Shown here one piece after another: positions 29,671 through 42,546 of a stretch of DNA of 64,000 nucleotides. Source of the DNA: an uncultured Pelagibacteraceae bacterium (GTDB lineage Bacteria > Pseudomonadota > Alphaproteobacteria > Pelagibacterales > Pelagibacteraceae); NCBI GenBank assembly GCA_902555665.1, contig CACDTF010000002.1:1-64000 (forward strand). The letters run 5' to 3'. Both the position numbers and the translations under genes were made by a program. Every line of letters starts with the position of its first letter. The stretch's first letter is position 1. The notes below the pieces were generated by a model. The model did no database searches. It worked only from the letters and a program-made list of their open reading frames with translations, and was not told the origin of the DNA.

Positions 29671-30219
29671 ATGCCGAAATCAAAATCAGCCTATAGTGTA
29701 CCTACAAAGAAAGAGAAACCAGAAACATATATTTTTGTTGTGTGGGTTGATAATGAAGCTGGTGTACTTGCTAGAGTTGTTGGTCTTTTTTCAGGAAGAG
29801 GATATAATATAGAGTCTTTAGCGGTTGCTGAAGTTGATGCAATTAAAAACATTTCAAGAATAACAATCGTTACTACAGGAACTCCTCAAGTGATAGATCA
29901 AATTAAGCTTCAATTAACTAAACTGGTTCCTGTTCACAAAGTAGCGGAATTTCAGAGGGAAGATAAAAATGTAATTTTTAAAGAAATGGCTTTATTTAAA
30001 GTTGTTGGCAAAAGAAATAAAATAGAAAAATGTTTAAATGCTTGTAAAAGATTTAATCCCATAATATTAGACAAAACTAAAACCTCTGCCGTAATTCAGA
30101 TTACTGCACTAAGAAGAGAGATTGATAAAATGAATAAAAAATTAAAGCCCTTCGGACTTATTAGCACTTCGAGAACTGGGGCAGTAGCTATGACAAGAGG
30201 TGCTAAAATATTTAACTAA
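29671..30219 (+). CDS. ilvH: Acetolactate synthase small (regulatory) subunit
   Basis: Regulatory partner of IlvB; binds valine for feedback inhibition. 182 residues. An ACT domain fills about residues 22-100 with NEAGVLARVVGLFSGRGYNIESLAVAE, the family signature, and a second ACT-like half follows to the end. The length matches the IlvH/IlvN long form. Five bases after ilvB and 18 before ilvC, so ilvBHC is one operon. Confidence 0.95.
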   Translation: MPKSKSAYSVPTKKEKPETYIFVVWVDNEAGVLARVVGLFSGRGYNIESLAVAEVDAIKNISRITIVTTGTPQVIDQIKLQLTKLVPVHKVAEFQREDKNVIFKEMALFKVVGKRNKIEKCLNACKRFNPIILDKTKTSAVIQITALRREIDKMNKKLKPFGLISTSRTGAVAMTRGAKIFN

Positions 30220-31260
<1,041 letters not shown>

Positions 31261-31342
31261 ATTTTATCAGTAAATTATTGCTACTATAATTCAATTATTT
31301 CACTTATACTTTTTTAAATAAATTTTAATAATGAGGGGAATA

Positions 31343-32905
31343 ATGAAGACTAAAAATATAGTAAGAATACTATTGTCGTTAGTTCTAGTATTCGGATTTT
31401 CTTCAGCATGGGCAAAAACTATTAAATGGTCTATGCAAGGAGACAGTCTAACGCTAGATCCACATGCACAAAATGAGGGTCCAACCACTCAAGTATCTAG
31501 ACAAGTTTATGAAGCTCTAGTTCAAAGAGGCTTGGACATGAAAATAGGACCTGCTTTAGCAACAAAATGGAAAGCTACTGATCCAAATACTTGGATTTTT
31601 ACTTTAAGAGAAGATGCTAAGTTTTCAGATGGTTCTGGAATGACATCAGCAGATGTTGTTTTTAGTATATTAAGAGCAAAGCAAAGAACATCTGACTTTA
31701 AAGAATATATTAGTACTGTTGCTAATGTTGAAGCGGTTGGAGATTACTCAGTTAAAATAACTACAAGTAAACCTAACCCTATTCTTTTGAACCAATTATC
31801 TAACATTTTTATAATGTCTAAAGCTTGGTCAGAGAAAAACTTTGCAATGTCTCCACAAAATTGGGATGCAGGACAAGAAACTTTCTCTGCTACTAATGCT
31901 ATGGGAACTGGTCCGTTTAAAATAACTTTAAGAGAGCCTAATACCAAGACAGTGTTTAAAAGAAATAAACATTGGTGGGGTGAAATGAAGGACAAAAAAG
32001 TAACTCAAATTGAATTAATGCCTATTAAAAATGCAGCTACAAGAGTAGCAGCTTTATTATCTGGTGAAATTGATATAGTTACTGATGCTCCTGTTCAAGA
32101 CTTAAAAAGAATTGGATCTTCTTCAGGTCACAAAGTTGAAAGTACAGCTCAAATGAGAACAATTTTCTTAGGTATGGATCAAGCAGCTGACAAATTAAGA
32201 ACTGGAAATACAGGTGATAATCCATTCAAGAAAAAAGAAGTAAGACAAGCTCTTTATCAAGCAATTGATATAGAAGCGATCAAGAAAAAAGTTATGAGAG
32301 GTTTAAGTGAACCAGCAGGAATTATAACTTTCCCAGGTGTAAATGGATACACGGCTGATCTTGATAAAAGATTACCTTACGATGTTAATGCTGCAAAAAA
32401 ACTTTTAGCTGATGCGGGTTATCCTAATGGTTTTGACGTTGAACTTAGATGTCCTAATGACAGATATGTAAACGATGAGGCAATATGTACTGCTGTTGTT
32501 GGAATGTTGGGTAAAATTGGAGTTAACGTTAACTTATTTGCTCAAACTAAAAGTAAACACTTCAAAGAGCTTAAAGATGATCAAGGTGATTTCTATATGC
32601 TAGGATGGGGTGTTCCAACTTTAGACAGTCACTATGTTTTCCATTACCTATACGAAACTGGTGCTAGCTGGAACAAAGTTAACTTTAGTAACGCCGATGT
32701 TGATGCTGCAATTAGAGTTATGGAAGGTGAAGTTGATTTGGATAAAAGAAATGCTGCGATTGCAAAAGCTTGGAAAATTGTAAAAGATGATATTTCTTAT
32801 CTTCCTTTACATCACCAAGTAATTTCTTGGGCATCTAAAAGCAATGTTAATGTTCCTATCAGACCGAATAACGAACCGTTATTCAGAACTGCTAGTTTTA
32901 ACTAA
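31343..32905 (+). CDS. ABC transporter periplasmic substrate-binding protein, peptide/nickel family 5
   Basis: Captures an oligopeptide or related solute in the periplasm. 520 residues: signal peptide with basic start MKTKN, hydrophobic core and SAWA cleavage site before KTIKWS, then an SBP_bac_5 fold (DSLTLDPHAQNEGPT, WKATDPNTWIFTLREDAKFSDG, TGPFKI, KKEVRQALYQAIDI). ATG 31343 is chosen over the in-frame ATG at 31331 because GAGGGG at 31334-31338 then serves as ribosome-binding site. It is followed by a hairpin and then two permeases and a fused ATPase. Dipeptides, opines or similar are possible ligands. Confidence 0.92.
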   Translation: MKTKNIVRILLSLVLVFGFSSAWAKTIKWSMQGDSLTLDPHAQNEGPTTQVSRQVYEALVQRGLDMKIGPALATKWKATDPNTWIFTLREDAKFSDGSGMTSADVVFSILRAKQRTSDFKEYISTVANVEAVGDYSVKITTSKPNPILLNQLSNIFIMSKAWSEKNFAMSPQNWDAGQETFSATNAMGTGPFKITLREPNTKTVFKRNKHWWGEMKDKKVTQIELMPIKNAATRVAALLSGEIDIVTDAPVQDLKRIGSSSGHKVESTAQMRTIFLGMDQAADKLRTGNTGDNPFKKKEVRQALYQAIDIEAIKKKVMRGLSEPAGIITFPGVNGYTADLDKRLPYDVNAAKKLLADAGYPNGFDVELRCPNDRYVNDEAICTAVVGMLGKIGVNVNLFAQTKSKHFKELKDDQGDFYMLGWGVPTLDSHYVFHYLYETGASWNKVNFSNADVDAAIRVMEGEVDLDKRNAAIAKAWKIVKDDISYLPLHHQVISWASKSNVNVPIRPNNEPLFRTASFN

Positions 32906-32917
32906 TTAAAAATTATT

Positions 32918-32947
32918 ACAAGCCCTTTAAAAATTTAAAGGGCTTGT
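32918..32947 (+). terminator. Stem-loop between binding-protein and permease genes
   Basis: A near-perfect inverted repeat: ACAAGCCCTTTAAA and TTTAAAGGGCTTGT with two bases between (effective loop slightly larger). No long T-run follows, so it is probably a partial terminator or a 3' stabiliser of the binding-protein mRNA, allowing more binding protein than permease. The stem is perfect; the function is inferred. Confidence 0.65.
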
Positions 32948-32966
32948 AAGTTTAAACCTTCACAAA

Positions 32967-33950
32967 TTGATAAAATATTTTTTTAAAAGGCTGTTTCAAT
33001 CTGCTTTGGTGATGTTGGTTGTCGCCTTTGTGTCTTTCTCTTTATTTAATTTTGTTGGAGATCCAATTAATAACATGGTTGGAGAAGAAACTTCTGATGA
33101 GGAAAGAGCAGAATTGCGAGAAACACTAGGTTTAATGGATCCAATTCATGTTCAATTTTCAAGATTTATAGTTAATGCTTCTAAAGGTGAGTTTGGAATT
33201 TCATATCAATTAAGAAGACCTGTTTCAGAATTAATAGTTGAAAGATTGCCTGCAACTATTGAACTTGTTGTTATTTCTGCACTAATTGCACTTGTAACTG
33301 GCACATTATTAGGTGTTTATACTGGCATAAATCGAAAAGGGTTTTTAAGTGATTTTGTTTTGGCAGTCTCCTTATTGGGGGTTTCGCTCCCCACATTTGT
33401 AATTGGTATATTATTTATATATTTGTTTGCAGTAATCTTAGGAATATTACCTTCTTTTGGAAGAGGAGAGGTTGTTGATTTAGGTTTTTGGACTACAGGA
33501 TTTTTAACAGTCTCTGGGCTTAAAGCAATTATACTTCCTTCAGTAACATTAAGTCTTTTCCAAATGACTTATATCATCAGACTTGTGCGAGCAGAGATGA
33601 TGGAAATACTACAAACAGATTATATTAAATTTGCACGTGCTCGAGGCATTAGTGAAAATAGTATTAAATATAAACATGCATTAAAAAATGGATTGATACC
33701 AGTAATAACTATAGCAGGAATAAATATTGGAACTTTAATTGCGTTTTCAATTATTACTGAAACTGTTTTTCAATGGCCTGGTATGGGTTTCTTATTTATT
33801 CAAGCAGTACAATTTGTCGATATACCAATCATGTCAGCTTATTTAGTTTTTATAGCTTTTGTTTTCGTGATGATAAATTTTATAGTTGATATTCTTTATT
33901 ATTTAATTGATCCAAGAATAAGAGTTAAAGGAGATACTGCAAGTGGATAA
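32967..33950 (+). CDS. ABC transporter permease, DppB type
   Basis: Membrane subunit of the peptide/nickel importer. 327 residues with about six membrane helices; the first is near residues 8-30. The cytoplasmic EAA-type loop is YIKFARARGISENSIKYKHALKNGLIPV near residue 215. N-terminal LFQSALVMLVVAFVSFSLFNFVGDP is the DppB-type start. The start codon is TTG at 32967, the only candidate near the conserved N terminus. It overlaps the next permease by eight bases. Confidence 0.92.
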   Translation: MIKYFFKRLFQSALVMLVVAFVSFSLFNFVGDPINNMVGEETSDEERAELRETLGLMDPIHVQFSRFIVNASKGEFGISYQLRRPVSELIVERLPATIELVVISALIALVTGTLLGVYTGINRKGFLSDFVLAVSLLGVSLPTFVIGILFIYLFAVILGILPSFGRGEVVDLGFWTTGFLTVSGLKAIILPSVTLSLFQMTYIIRLVRAEMMEILQTDYIKFARARGISENSIKYKHALKNGLIPVITIAGINIGTLIAFSIITETVFQWPGMGFLFIQAVQFVDIPIMSAYLVFIAFVFVMINFIVDILYYLIDPRIRVKGDTASG

Positions 33951-34872
33951 CAAATCTTTAAGTACTTGGGAAAGAATAAAAGATAGTGATATTTACCATA
34001 GCTTTATTAAATCTCCCACTGCGATTGTATCATCTACTATTTTATTTATAATTTTTTTCTGCTCTTTCTTTGTTGAGCTTATAACACCTTATAATCCTTT
34101 TGATCCATCCTCTCTTTCACTTATGGATGCATTTACACCACCATCATGGACAGAAGATGGTCTTGCTAAATTTATTTTAGGCACTGATGGACAAGGAAGA
34201 GATATGCTATCGACAATTTTGTATGGATGTAGGATTTCTTTAATTGTAGGTTTTTCTGCAATAATTTTTAGTTTAATCCTTGGAGTTGGATTGGGATTAA
34301 CTGCTGGATTTTTTGGGGGAAAATATGAAATGATAGTAATGAGGTTAACCGATGTTCAGTTAACAGTACCAAGTATTTTGATGGCATTGTTGGTCGATGG
34401 AATAGCAAGAGGATTAATCTCGAGAGAAATGCATGACGAAATGGCAATTTATGTTTTAATATTTGCAATCGGTATTTCAGAGTGGCCACAATTTGCAAGA
34501 GTTTCTAGAGCCGCAACTTTAGTAGAAAAAAATAAAGACTATGTTTCAGCATCAACAATAATTGGAGTTTCAAATATAATAATAATGTTTAAACATATTT
34601 TACCAAATATTTTAAGACCGGTATTAGTAATTGGAACTATTGGTTTAGCTCTTGCTATTTTAGCTGAGTCTACTTTAAGTTTTTTAGGAGTTGGAGTGCC
34701 TCCTACCACACCTTCTTTAGGGACATTGATAAGACTTGGTAATGATTTTTTATTTTCAGGAGAATGGTGGATAACTTTTTTTCCAGCAATTTTCTTAGTT
34801 ATTTTAGCATTTTCAATAAATTTATTAGGGGATTGGATGAGAGACACTTTAAATCCAAAATTAAAAAAATGA
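33943..34872 (+). CDS. ABC transporter permease, DppC type
   Basis: Second membrane subunit. 309 residues with a cytoplasmic N-terminal segment, a first helix near 27-47, then the DppC-type sequence FILGTDGQGRDMLSTILYGCRISLIVGF, and an EAA-type loop with YVSASTIIGVSNIIIMFKHILPNILRP. The start is GTG at 33943, inside the end of the DppB-type gene. The end overlaps the ATPase start by four bases (ATGA). This strict overlap argues that the three genes are translated together. Confidence 0.92.
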   Translation: MDNKSLSTWERIKDSDIYHSFIKSPTAIVSSTILFIIFFCSFFVELITPYNPFDPSSLSLMDAFTPPSWTEDGLAKFILGTDGQGRDMLSTILYGCRISLIVGFSAIIFSLILGVGLGLTAGFFGGKYEMIVMRLTDVQLTVPSILMALLVDGIARGLISREMHDEMAIYVLIFAIGISEWPQFARVSRAATLVEKNKDYVSASTIIGVSNIIIMFKHILPNILRPVLVIGTIGLALAILAESTLSFLGVGVPPTTPSLGTLIRLGNDFLFSGEWWITFFPAIFLVILAFSINLLGDWMRDTLNPKLKK

Positions 34873-36551
34873 CATTTTTAAAAATAAATAATCTTAGTGT
34901 TGATTATCAAATGAGAAAAGAAACAGTTTATGCTGCTAAGAATGTAAATATTGAGGTTAACAAAGGAGAAATTTTAGGATTAGTTGGAGAATCTGGATCA
35001 GGAAAAAGTACTGTAGGTAATGCTATAATAAATTTAATTGATGAACCAGGTAAGGTATCTAGTGGCTCAGTTATTTTAGGTGATCTTAATATTCATGAAA
35101 ATTCTGATAGTATTGTTAATTATAGAGGAAATAAAATTGGATTAATATTTCAAGATCCTCAAACTTCGCTTAACCCAATTCTTACAATAGGTGAACAGTT
35201 AATTGAAACAATTCAAACTCATCTTAAATTAACTAAAGAGGAAGCAAAAAATAAATCTATAAATCTATTGAATGAGGTAGGTATAAAAGATGCAGAAACA
35301 AGATTTGATAATTATCCTCACCAATTCTCAGGTGGAATGAGACAGAGAGTAGTAATTTCTTTAGCTCTATGTTGCGAACCAGAATTGTTAATTGCAGATG
35401 AACCAACAACAGCATTAGATGTATCAATTCAATCTCAAATTTTAGAACTAATTAAAAAATTAACAAAAGAAAGAAACCTTGCGGTCATCTTAATTACTCA
35501 TGACATGGGGGTTATAGCTGAAACTGCAGACCGAGTTGCTGTTATGAAAAGTGGCAATTTAGTTGAAATTGGTGAAACCAAAAAAATATTAACTAAACCG
35601 CAAGAAAATTATACTAAAAGTTTAGTAAGTTCAGTTCCACCAACTAATAAGAAAATTTCAAGATTTGTGATTGTAGAAAAAGAAAACAATAATAAAAAAG
35701 AAAATAATATAAAAATATTAAATAGATGGACAAAAAAAGAGATAATAGATCAAGATTTAGTACAGATAAAAAATTTGAGTAAAAGTTTTGATGATAATTT
35801 TTTTACAGAAAGTTCTAAGAATTCTGTGATGGCTGTTAATGATGTTTCTTTTGACATAAAAGAAGGCGAGTCTTTTGGTTTAGTGGGAGAAAGTGGAAGT
35901 GGAAAATCTACAATTGCTAAAATGATTGTAAATTTATTTAAACCTACTTCTGGAGATATCTTCTTTGACAACGTTTGTATTACAAAAATCAAACAAAGAT
36001 CTGAATTAATGAAATTTAGAAAACAAATTCAAATGATATTTCAAGATCCTTATTCTTCACTAAATGGAAGGTTAAAAGTAAAAGATATAATTGCAGAACC
36101 AATTACACTCCACAATCCATCTATATCTACTTCAGATTTAAATAATTATATTTATGATCTGCTGGAGTCTGTGGAATTAACTCAAAAATCTGCAGATCGA
36201 TATCCGCATGAATTTTCAGGAGGACAGAGACAGAGAATATCAATAGCAAGAGCACTTGCTACACAACCAAGGCTTTTAGTTTGTGATGAACCTACCTCTG
36301 CTTTGGATGTAAGTATCCAAGCCCAAATATTAAATTTACTTAAAGATCTTCAAGAACAGTTAAATTTAACAATTTTGTTTATTAGTCATGACCTACCTGT
36401 TGTTAGACAAATGTGTGATAGAATTGGAGTCTTAAAAGATGGCAAATTATGTGAAGTTTCAAATACTGAGCATTTATTTTTAAAACCAACACATGAATAC
36501 ACAAAAGAACTTTTACGATTAATGCCTAAAATTGAGTCTATTTATAATTAA
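34869..36551 (+). CDS. Fused double ABC ATPase of the peptide importer (DppD-DppF fusion)
   Basis: Both nucleotide-binding domains in one 560-residue chain. Each half has Walker A GESGSGKST (near residues 38 and 345), a signature (FSGGMRQRV in the first, FSGGQRQRI in the second), Walker B with ADEPTTALD or CDEPTSALD, and the C-terminal oligopeptide-transport extension SVPP in the first. A Lys/Asn-rich linker at about 270-300 joins them. ATG 34869 is preferred to an upstream in-frame ATG (34764), which would lie inside the permease gene. This YejF/GsiA-like fused form is known from other peptide systems. Confidence 0.94.
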   Translation: MTFLKINNLSVDYQMRKETVYAAKNVNIEVNKGEILGLVGESGSGKSTVGNAIINLIDEPGKVSSGSVILGDLNIHENSDSIVNYRGNKIGLIFQDPQTSLNPILTIGEQLIETIQTHLKLTKEEAKNKSINLLNEVGIKDAETRFDNYPHQFSGGMRQRVVISLALCCEPELLIADEPTTALDVSIQSQILELIKKLTKERNLAVILITHDMGVIAETADRVAVMKSGNLVEIGETKKILTKPQENYTKSLVSSVPPTNKKISRFVIVEKENNNKKENNIKILNRWTKKEIIDQDLVQIKNLSKSFDDNFFTESSKNSVMAVNDVSFDIKEGESFGLVGESGSGKSTIAKMIVNLFKPTSGDIFFDNVCITKIKQRSELMKFRKQIQMIFQDPYSSLNGRLKVKDIIAEPITLHNPSISTSDLNNYIYDLLESVELTQKSADRYPHEFSGGQRQRISIARALATQPRLLVCDEPTSALDVSIQAQILNLLKDLQEQLNLTILFISHDLPVVRQMCDRIGVLKDGKLCEVSNTEHLFLKPTHEYTKELLRLMPKIESIYN

Positions 36552-36604
36552 TTTTTCGTAGGCCTAAAATGGTCTATTAAAAGTAATTATTTAACTAATT
36601 ATTT

Positions 36605-36633
36605 TGCAATCTCTCTCATAGATTGTATTATAG
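36605..36633 (+). promoter_or_regulatory. Candidate promoter and small hairpin before leuA
   Basis: TTGCAA (36605-36610) and TTATAG (36628-36633) with 17 bases between. The same stretch contains an inverted repeat CAATCT-N7-AGATTG (36607-36625), which could be an operator. It lies in the 102-base gap 36552-36653, one of the longest in the window. Otherwise the gap is AT-rich, with a TAGGCCTA palindrome near its left end. Confidence 0.35.
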
Positions 36634-36653
36634 ATTTTCTAAAAATTATAGTT

Positions 36654-39259
<2,606 letters not shown>

Positions 39260-39264
39260 GAAAA

Positions 39265-40113
39265 ATGGCTACTGGCAGAGATGATTTTGTAATTGCCATT
39301 AGGTCAGCATTTTTAAAAAAAAAAGATAAACAAAAATTTTCTTTACTAACTTTAATTATTTTATCAATTTTTGTAATTGTTCTAAGTAATTTTAATTTTA
39401 AAGCAATAAAATTTGTTAAATTAGGAATTAATGAAGTAATTTATAGATCATCTCATATTGCATCAATCCCAGAAAATAAATTCAAAGAAATAACTTCAAA
39501 ATTCAAATCACATATGGATTTATATGAAGGTCATCAGAAAGAATTAATTAAAATAGAAAATTCTGAACAACTTAAATTACAAAATAAGTTTTTAACTGCA
39601 GAAAATAAAAAGTTAAGAGATTTACTTGATGAAAGTATAAATTCACAAGAAATATTTGCCAGAGTTTTAATTGATAAAGACAGCCCATATTTAAAATCAG
39701 TAGTATTAAACAAAGGTACAAAAGATAAAGTAAAAATTGGAATGGCTGTTATTGATGATGTTTATCTAGTGGGCCAAATAATTGAGGTAAATTATACTAA
39801 TTCAAGGGCATTACTATTGTCTGATCTTAATAGTAAAATACCATCTGTATTAGACCCAGATGACATACAAGCTGTAATTTCTGGTACAGGAGGTGATTTT
39901 GGAAAAATTGAACATGTTCAAGAGGAATTTAGAGAAGATTTTAAAAATAAAGAAATTTTTGCTTACACCTCAGGTCTTGGTGGCTTATTCAAACCTGGTA
40001 TACCAATTGGAAAAATTAACAACATATCAGAAGGAAAAATAAATTTTTTTTCTGATTTTAACCAACTCAACTATGTAAAAATAGTTTCTTATAAAATAGG
40101 TGGAGAAGAATAA
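39265..40113 (+). CDS. mreC: Rod-shape determining protein MreC
   Basis: Bitopic periplasmic protein that links MreB to PBP2. 282 residues: one membrane helix at about 25-43, a coiled coil near 65-120 (LIKIENSEQLKLQNKFLTAENKKLRDLL), then a beta-rich domain with ARVLIDKDSPYLKSVVLNKGTKDKVKIGMAVID and the late GLGGLFKPGIPIGKI, all typical of MreC. Five bases after mreB, and overlapping mreD by one base. Confidence 0.94.
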   Translation: MATGRDDFVIAIRSAFLKKKDKQKFSLLTLIILSIFVIVLSNFNFKAIKFVKLGINEVIYRSSHIASIPENKFKEITSKFKSHMDLYEGHQKELIKIENSEQLKLQNKFLTAENKKLRDLLDESINSQEIFARVLIDKDSPYLKSVVLNKGTKDKVKIGMAVIDDVYLVGQIIEVNYTNSRALLLSDLNSKIPSVLDPDDIQAVISGTGGDFGKIEHVQEEFREDFKNKEIFAYTSGLGGLFKPGIPIGKINNISEGKINFFSDFNQLNYVKIVSYKIGGEE

Positions 40114-40631
40114 TGTCATCACTTAATAAGAGTCCTTTTTTAAAAATATTCTTATCCTATTTACCATTTATAATGTTATTTTTTTCTGTATTTAATGAAT
40201 TTGATTTTAATTACTTAAAACTTGATTATTTTTCTTTTAATTTTATTCATTTATTAATTTTTTTTTGGACTTTAAGAAATCCTGATAAATTAGGTTATCT
40301 AGCAATTTTCTTTGCTGGAATAATTAATGATGTTGTAATAGGTATACCAATAGGAATTAGTAGTTTTTGTTACCTTATTCTTTGCTCAGTAACAGCTTAT
40401 ATAAGAAACATTACTTTATCCCCAAACTTTATGAAGGATTGGATATCATTATTATTCACAATTTTATTAATAAATTCAATTCAAGTAATTATTTTAGATT
40501 TAGTCTTTTTAATTAAAGTTGATTACACTAATTATTTGATTAACTCAGGTTTTACTTTTTTATTTTATCCAATATTTTTTATATTTTTTAATTTTTTAAA
40601 CGAAAGAATTTCATATCAAACAAATGATTAA
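40113..40631 (+). CDS. mreD: Rod-shape determining protein MreD
   Basis: Small polytopic membrane protein of 172 residues with about five hydrophobic helices. Sequence conservation in this family is low; FFAGIINDVVIGIPIGISSFCYLI is the recognisable MreD core (GLLxDxxxGxPLGxxxL pattern). Position between mreC and mrdA makes the call secure. The start overlaps the mreC stop by one base, and the end overlaps mrdA by eight bases. Confidence 0.88.
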   Translation: MSSLNKSPFLKIFLSYLPFIMLFFSVFNEFDFNYLKLDYFSFNFIHLLIFFWTLRNPDKLGYLAIFFAGIINDVVIGIPIGISSFCYLILCSVTAYIRNITLSPNFMKDWISLLFTILLINSIQVIILDLVFLIKVDYTNYLINSGFTFLFYPIFFIFFNFLNERISYQTND

Positions 40632-42546
40632 ATCTAATTCAGGAATAAGAAAAACAGATGTAATTAATAGAAGGATGTTCATAATCGGAGCAGCAAAAGT
40701 AGTAGTTTTTGTTGGTATCGTTGCTCGTTTATTTTCTCTTCAAATAAACGAAAATAAAAAATATTTAACACTTTCAGACAAAAATAGAATTAGAGAATGG
40801 AAACTCCCACCTACAAGGGGAAATATTGTTGATTATTTTGGAAATGTAATTGCAGGGAATTTAAAAGTTTATCAATTGCATATAATTCCAGAACAAGTTG
40901 AGAATTTTAATTATTTACTAGTTAGATTGAAAACTCTTTTAAATCTAAGTGAAAAAAGAATTGTAAAAATAAATAAATTAAAAGCAGAACTAAAACCGTG
41001 GGATAGTATTATTGTTTCTGAAAACTTAAGCTGGAGTCAATTTGTAAAAATTAATAATTATTTATATGATCTTGTAGGAGTCAAACCAGTAATGACAATC
41101 TCCAGAAACTATCCATTTAATGATGTATATACACATGTTCTTGGATATGTGAGTCAACCAAATGAACAAGAAATTTTAGAAAATGAAATTATCCAAGAAA
41201 GATTTGTACCAGGAATGAAAATTGGAAAATTGGGCTTAGAGAAAAAACTTGAAAATCATTTAATTGGAACAAATGCTATTCAAAGATATGAAGTAAATGC
41301 TTACGGTAAAAGAATTAATCAACTCGAGCATCAAAAAGGTGAGCAAGGATCAAAAATACGTCTAACTGTAGACACAGAAATACAAAAAGCTTGTGGGGAA
41401 TTGTTAAATGAAAAAGCAGGATCTATAAGTGTAATGGATATCTATACTGGAGATATAATAGCAATGTATTCATCTCCATCTTATAATCCAAATTTATTTT
41501 TATTCGGAATAAGTCAAGATGAGTGGCAATTAATTAGAAATAATCCATTAAAACCACTTATAAACAAAACTCTTTCGGGTCTATACTCGCCAGGTTCAAC
41601 AATAAAACCTATCGTTGCACTTTCAGCTTTAGAAAACAAAGTAATAGATACAAAGTTTAAAGTTAAATGCACAGGAAAAATGGAGTTATATGGACAAACA
41701 TTTCACTGTTGGAAGGAAAAGGGACATGGTTGGGTTAGTCTGAAAAATGCTATGAAACAATCTTGTGATACATATTTTTATGAGGTTGCTAGATTATTAG
41801 GTGTTGATAGATTAAACATTACAGCTGAAAAGTTTGGCTTAGGTAAGAAAGTTCTCGGCGATTATTTTGATAATGAAAAAAGAGGATTATTTCCGAATAC
41901 AAAATGGAAAAAAAATAATCTAGGCAAAGGCTGGGTATTAGGAGAAACTTTAATTACAGGTATTGGGCAAGGCTATATACAATCAACTCCTTTACAACTT
42001 TGCATGATGACTGCACAAATTGCAAATGGGGGCTTTGCTATAAAACCGAAAATAATAGTGGATAGCAATCCAATTTCTTATGAAGATGCAAAACAATCAA
42101 TGGAAAGCGGGTTATTATTTGATACTGATTCTGAGGAATTGTTAGACAAAAAGTTATTTAAAAATCAAAAAAATATTAGGATTGTTCAAGAAGCAATGTT
42201 TGCTTCGACCAATGAAAGATTTGGAACTTCTTATAAATCAAGAATTGATGATCCTAAATATCAATTTGCAGGAAAAACTGGAACAGCCCAGGTCAAGAGA
42301 ATTAGTAAAAGAGAAAGGGAATTAGATTTAGAATTAGAGCAAATACCATACAAAGATAGAGATCATGCTTTGTATGTTGCTTATGGACCATATGTTAATC
42401 CGCGATATGCGCTTAGTATAATTGTTGAGCATGGTGGTTCTGGAAGTAAGGCGGCAGCACCAATTGCAAAAAAATTATTTAAATTAATCATCGACAGACA
42501 CGATTTAAGAAATAAACAATCAAATTTTGAAAGGATTACCGTTTAA
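40624..42546 (+). CDS. mrdA: Penicillin-binding protein 2 (elongasome transpeptidase)
   Basis: Class B PBP that cross-links side-wall peptidoglycan. 640 residues: membrane anchor at about 19-39, PBP dimerisation domain (RGNIVDYFGNVIAGN, HVLGYVSQPNEQE), then the transpeptidase domain with catalytic Ser325 in SPGSTIKP, SCD of the SxN motif in KQSCDTYFYEV, and KTGTAQVK. Ser325 is close to Ser330 of E. coli PBP2. The extended region between motifs with a paired Cys (KCTGKMELYGQTFHCW) is seen in PBP2 of Gram-negative bacteria. One base gap from rodA. Confidence 0.95.
   Translation: MIKSNSGIRKTDVINRRMFIIGAAKVVVFVGIVARLFSLQINENKKYLTLSDKNRIREWKLPPTRGNIVDYFGNVIAGNLKVYQLHIIPEQVENFNYLLVRLKTLLNLSEKRIVKINKLKAELKPWDSIIVSENLSWSQFVKINNYLYDLVGVKPVMTISRNYPFNDVYTHVLGYVSQPNEQEILENEIIQERFVPGMKIGKLGLEKKLENHLIGTNAIQRYEVNAYGKRINQLEHQKGEQGSKIRLTVDTEIQKACGELLNEKAGSISVMDIYTGDIIAMYSSPSYNPNLFLFGISQDEWQLIRNNPLKPLINKTLSGLYSPGSTIKPIVALSALENKVIDTKFKVKCTGKMELYGQTFHCWKEKGHGWVSLKNAMKQSCDTYFYEVARLLGVDRLNITAEKFGLGKKVLGDYFDNEKRGLFPNTKWKKNNLGKGWVLGETLITGIGQGYIQSTPLQLCMMTAQIANGGFAIKPKIIVDSNPISYEDAKQSMESGLLFDTDSEELLDKKLFKNQKNIRIVQEAMFASTNERFGTSYKSRIDDPKYQFAGKTGTAQVKRISKRERELDLELEQIPYKDRDHALYVAYGPYVNPRYALSIIVEHGGSGSKAAAPIAKKLFKLIIDRHDLRNKQSNFERITV

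Noticed and set aside
34764..34868. Upstream in-frame ATG for the fused ATPase gene
   Set aside because: It lies entirely inside the DppC-type permease in another frame; conserved ABC sequence begins right after ATG 34869.
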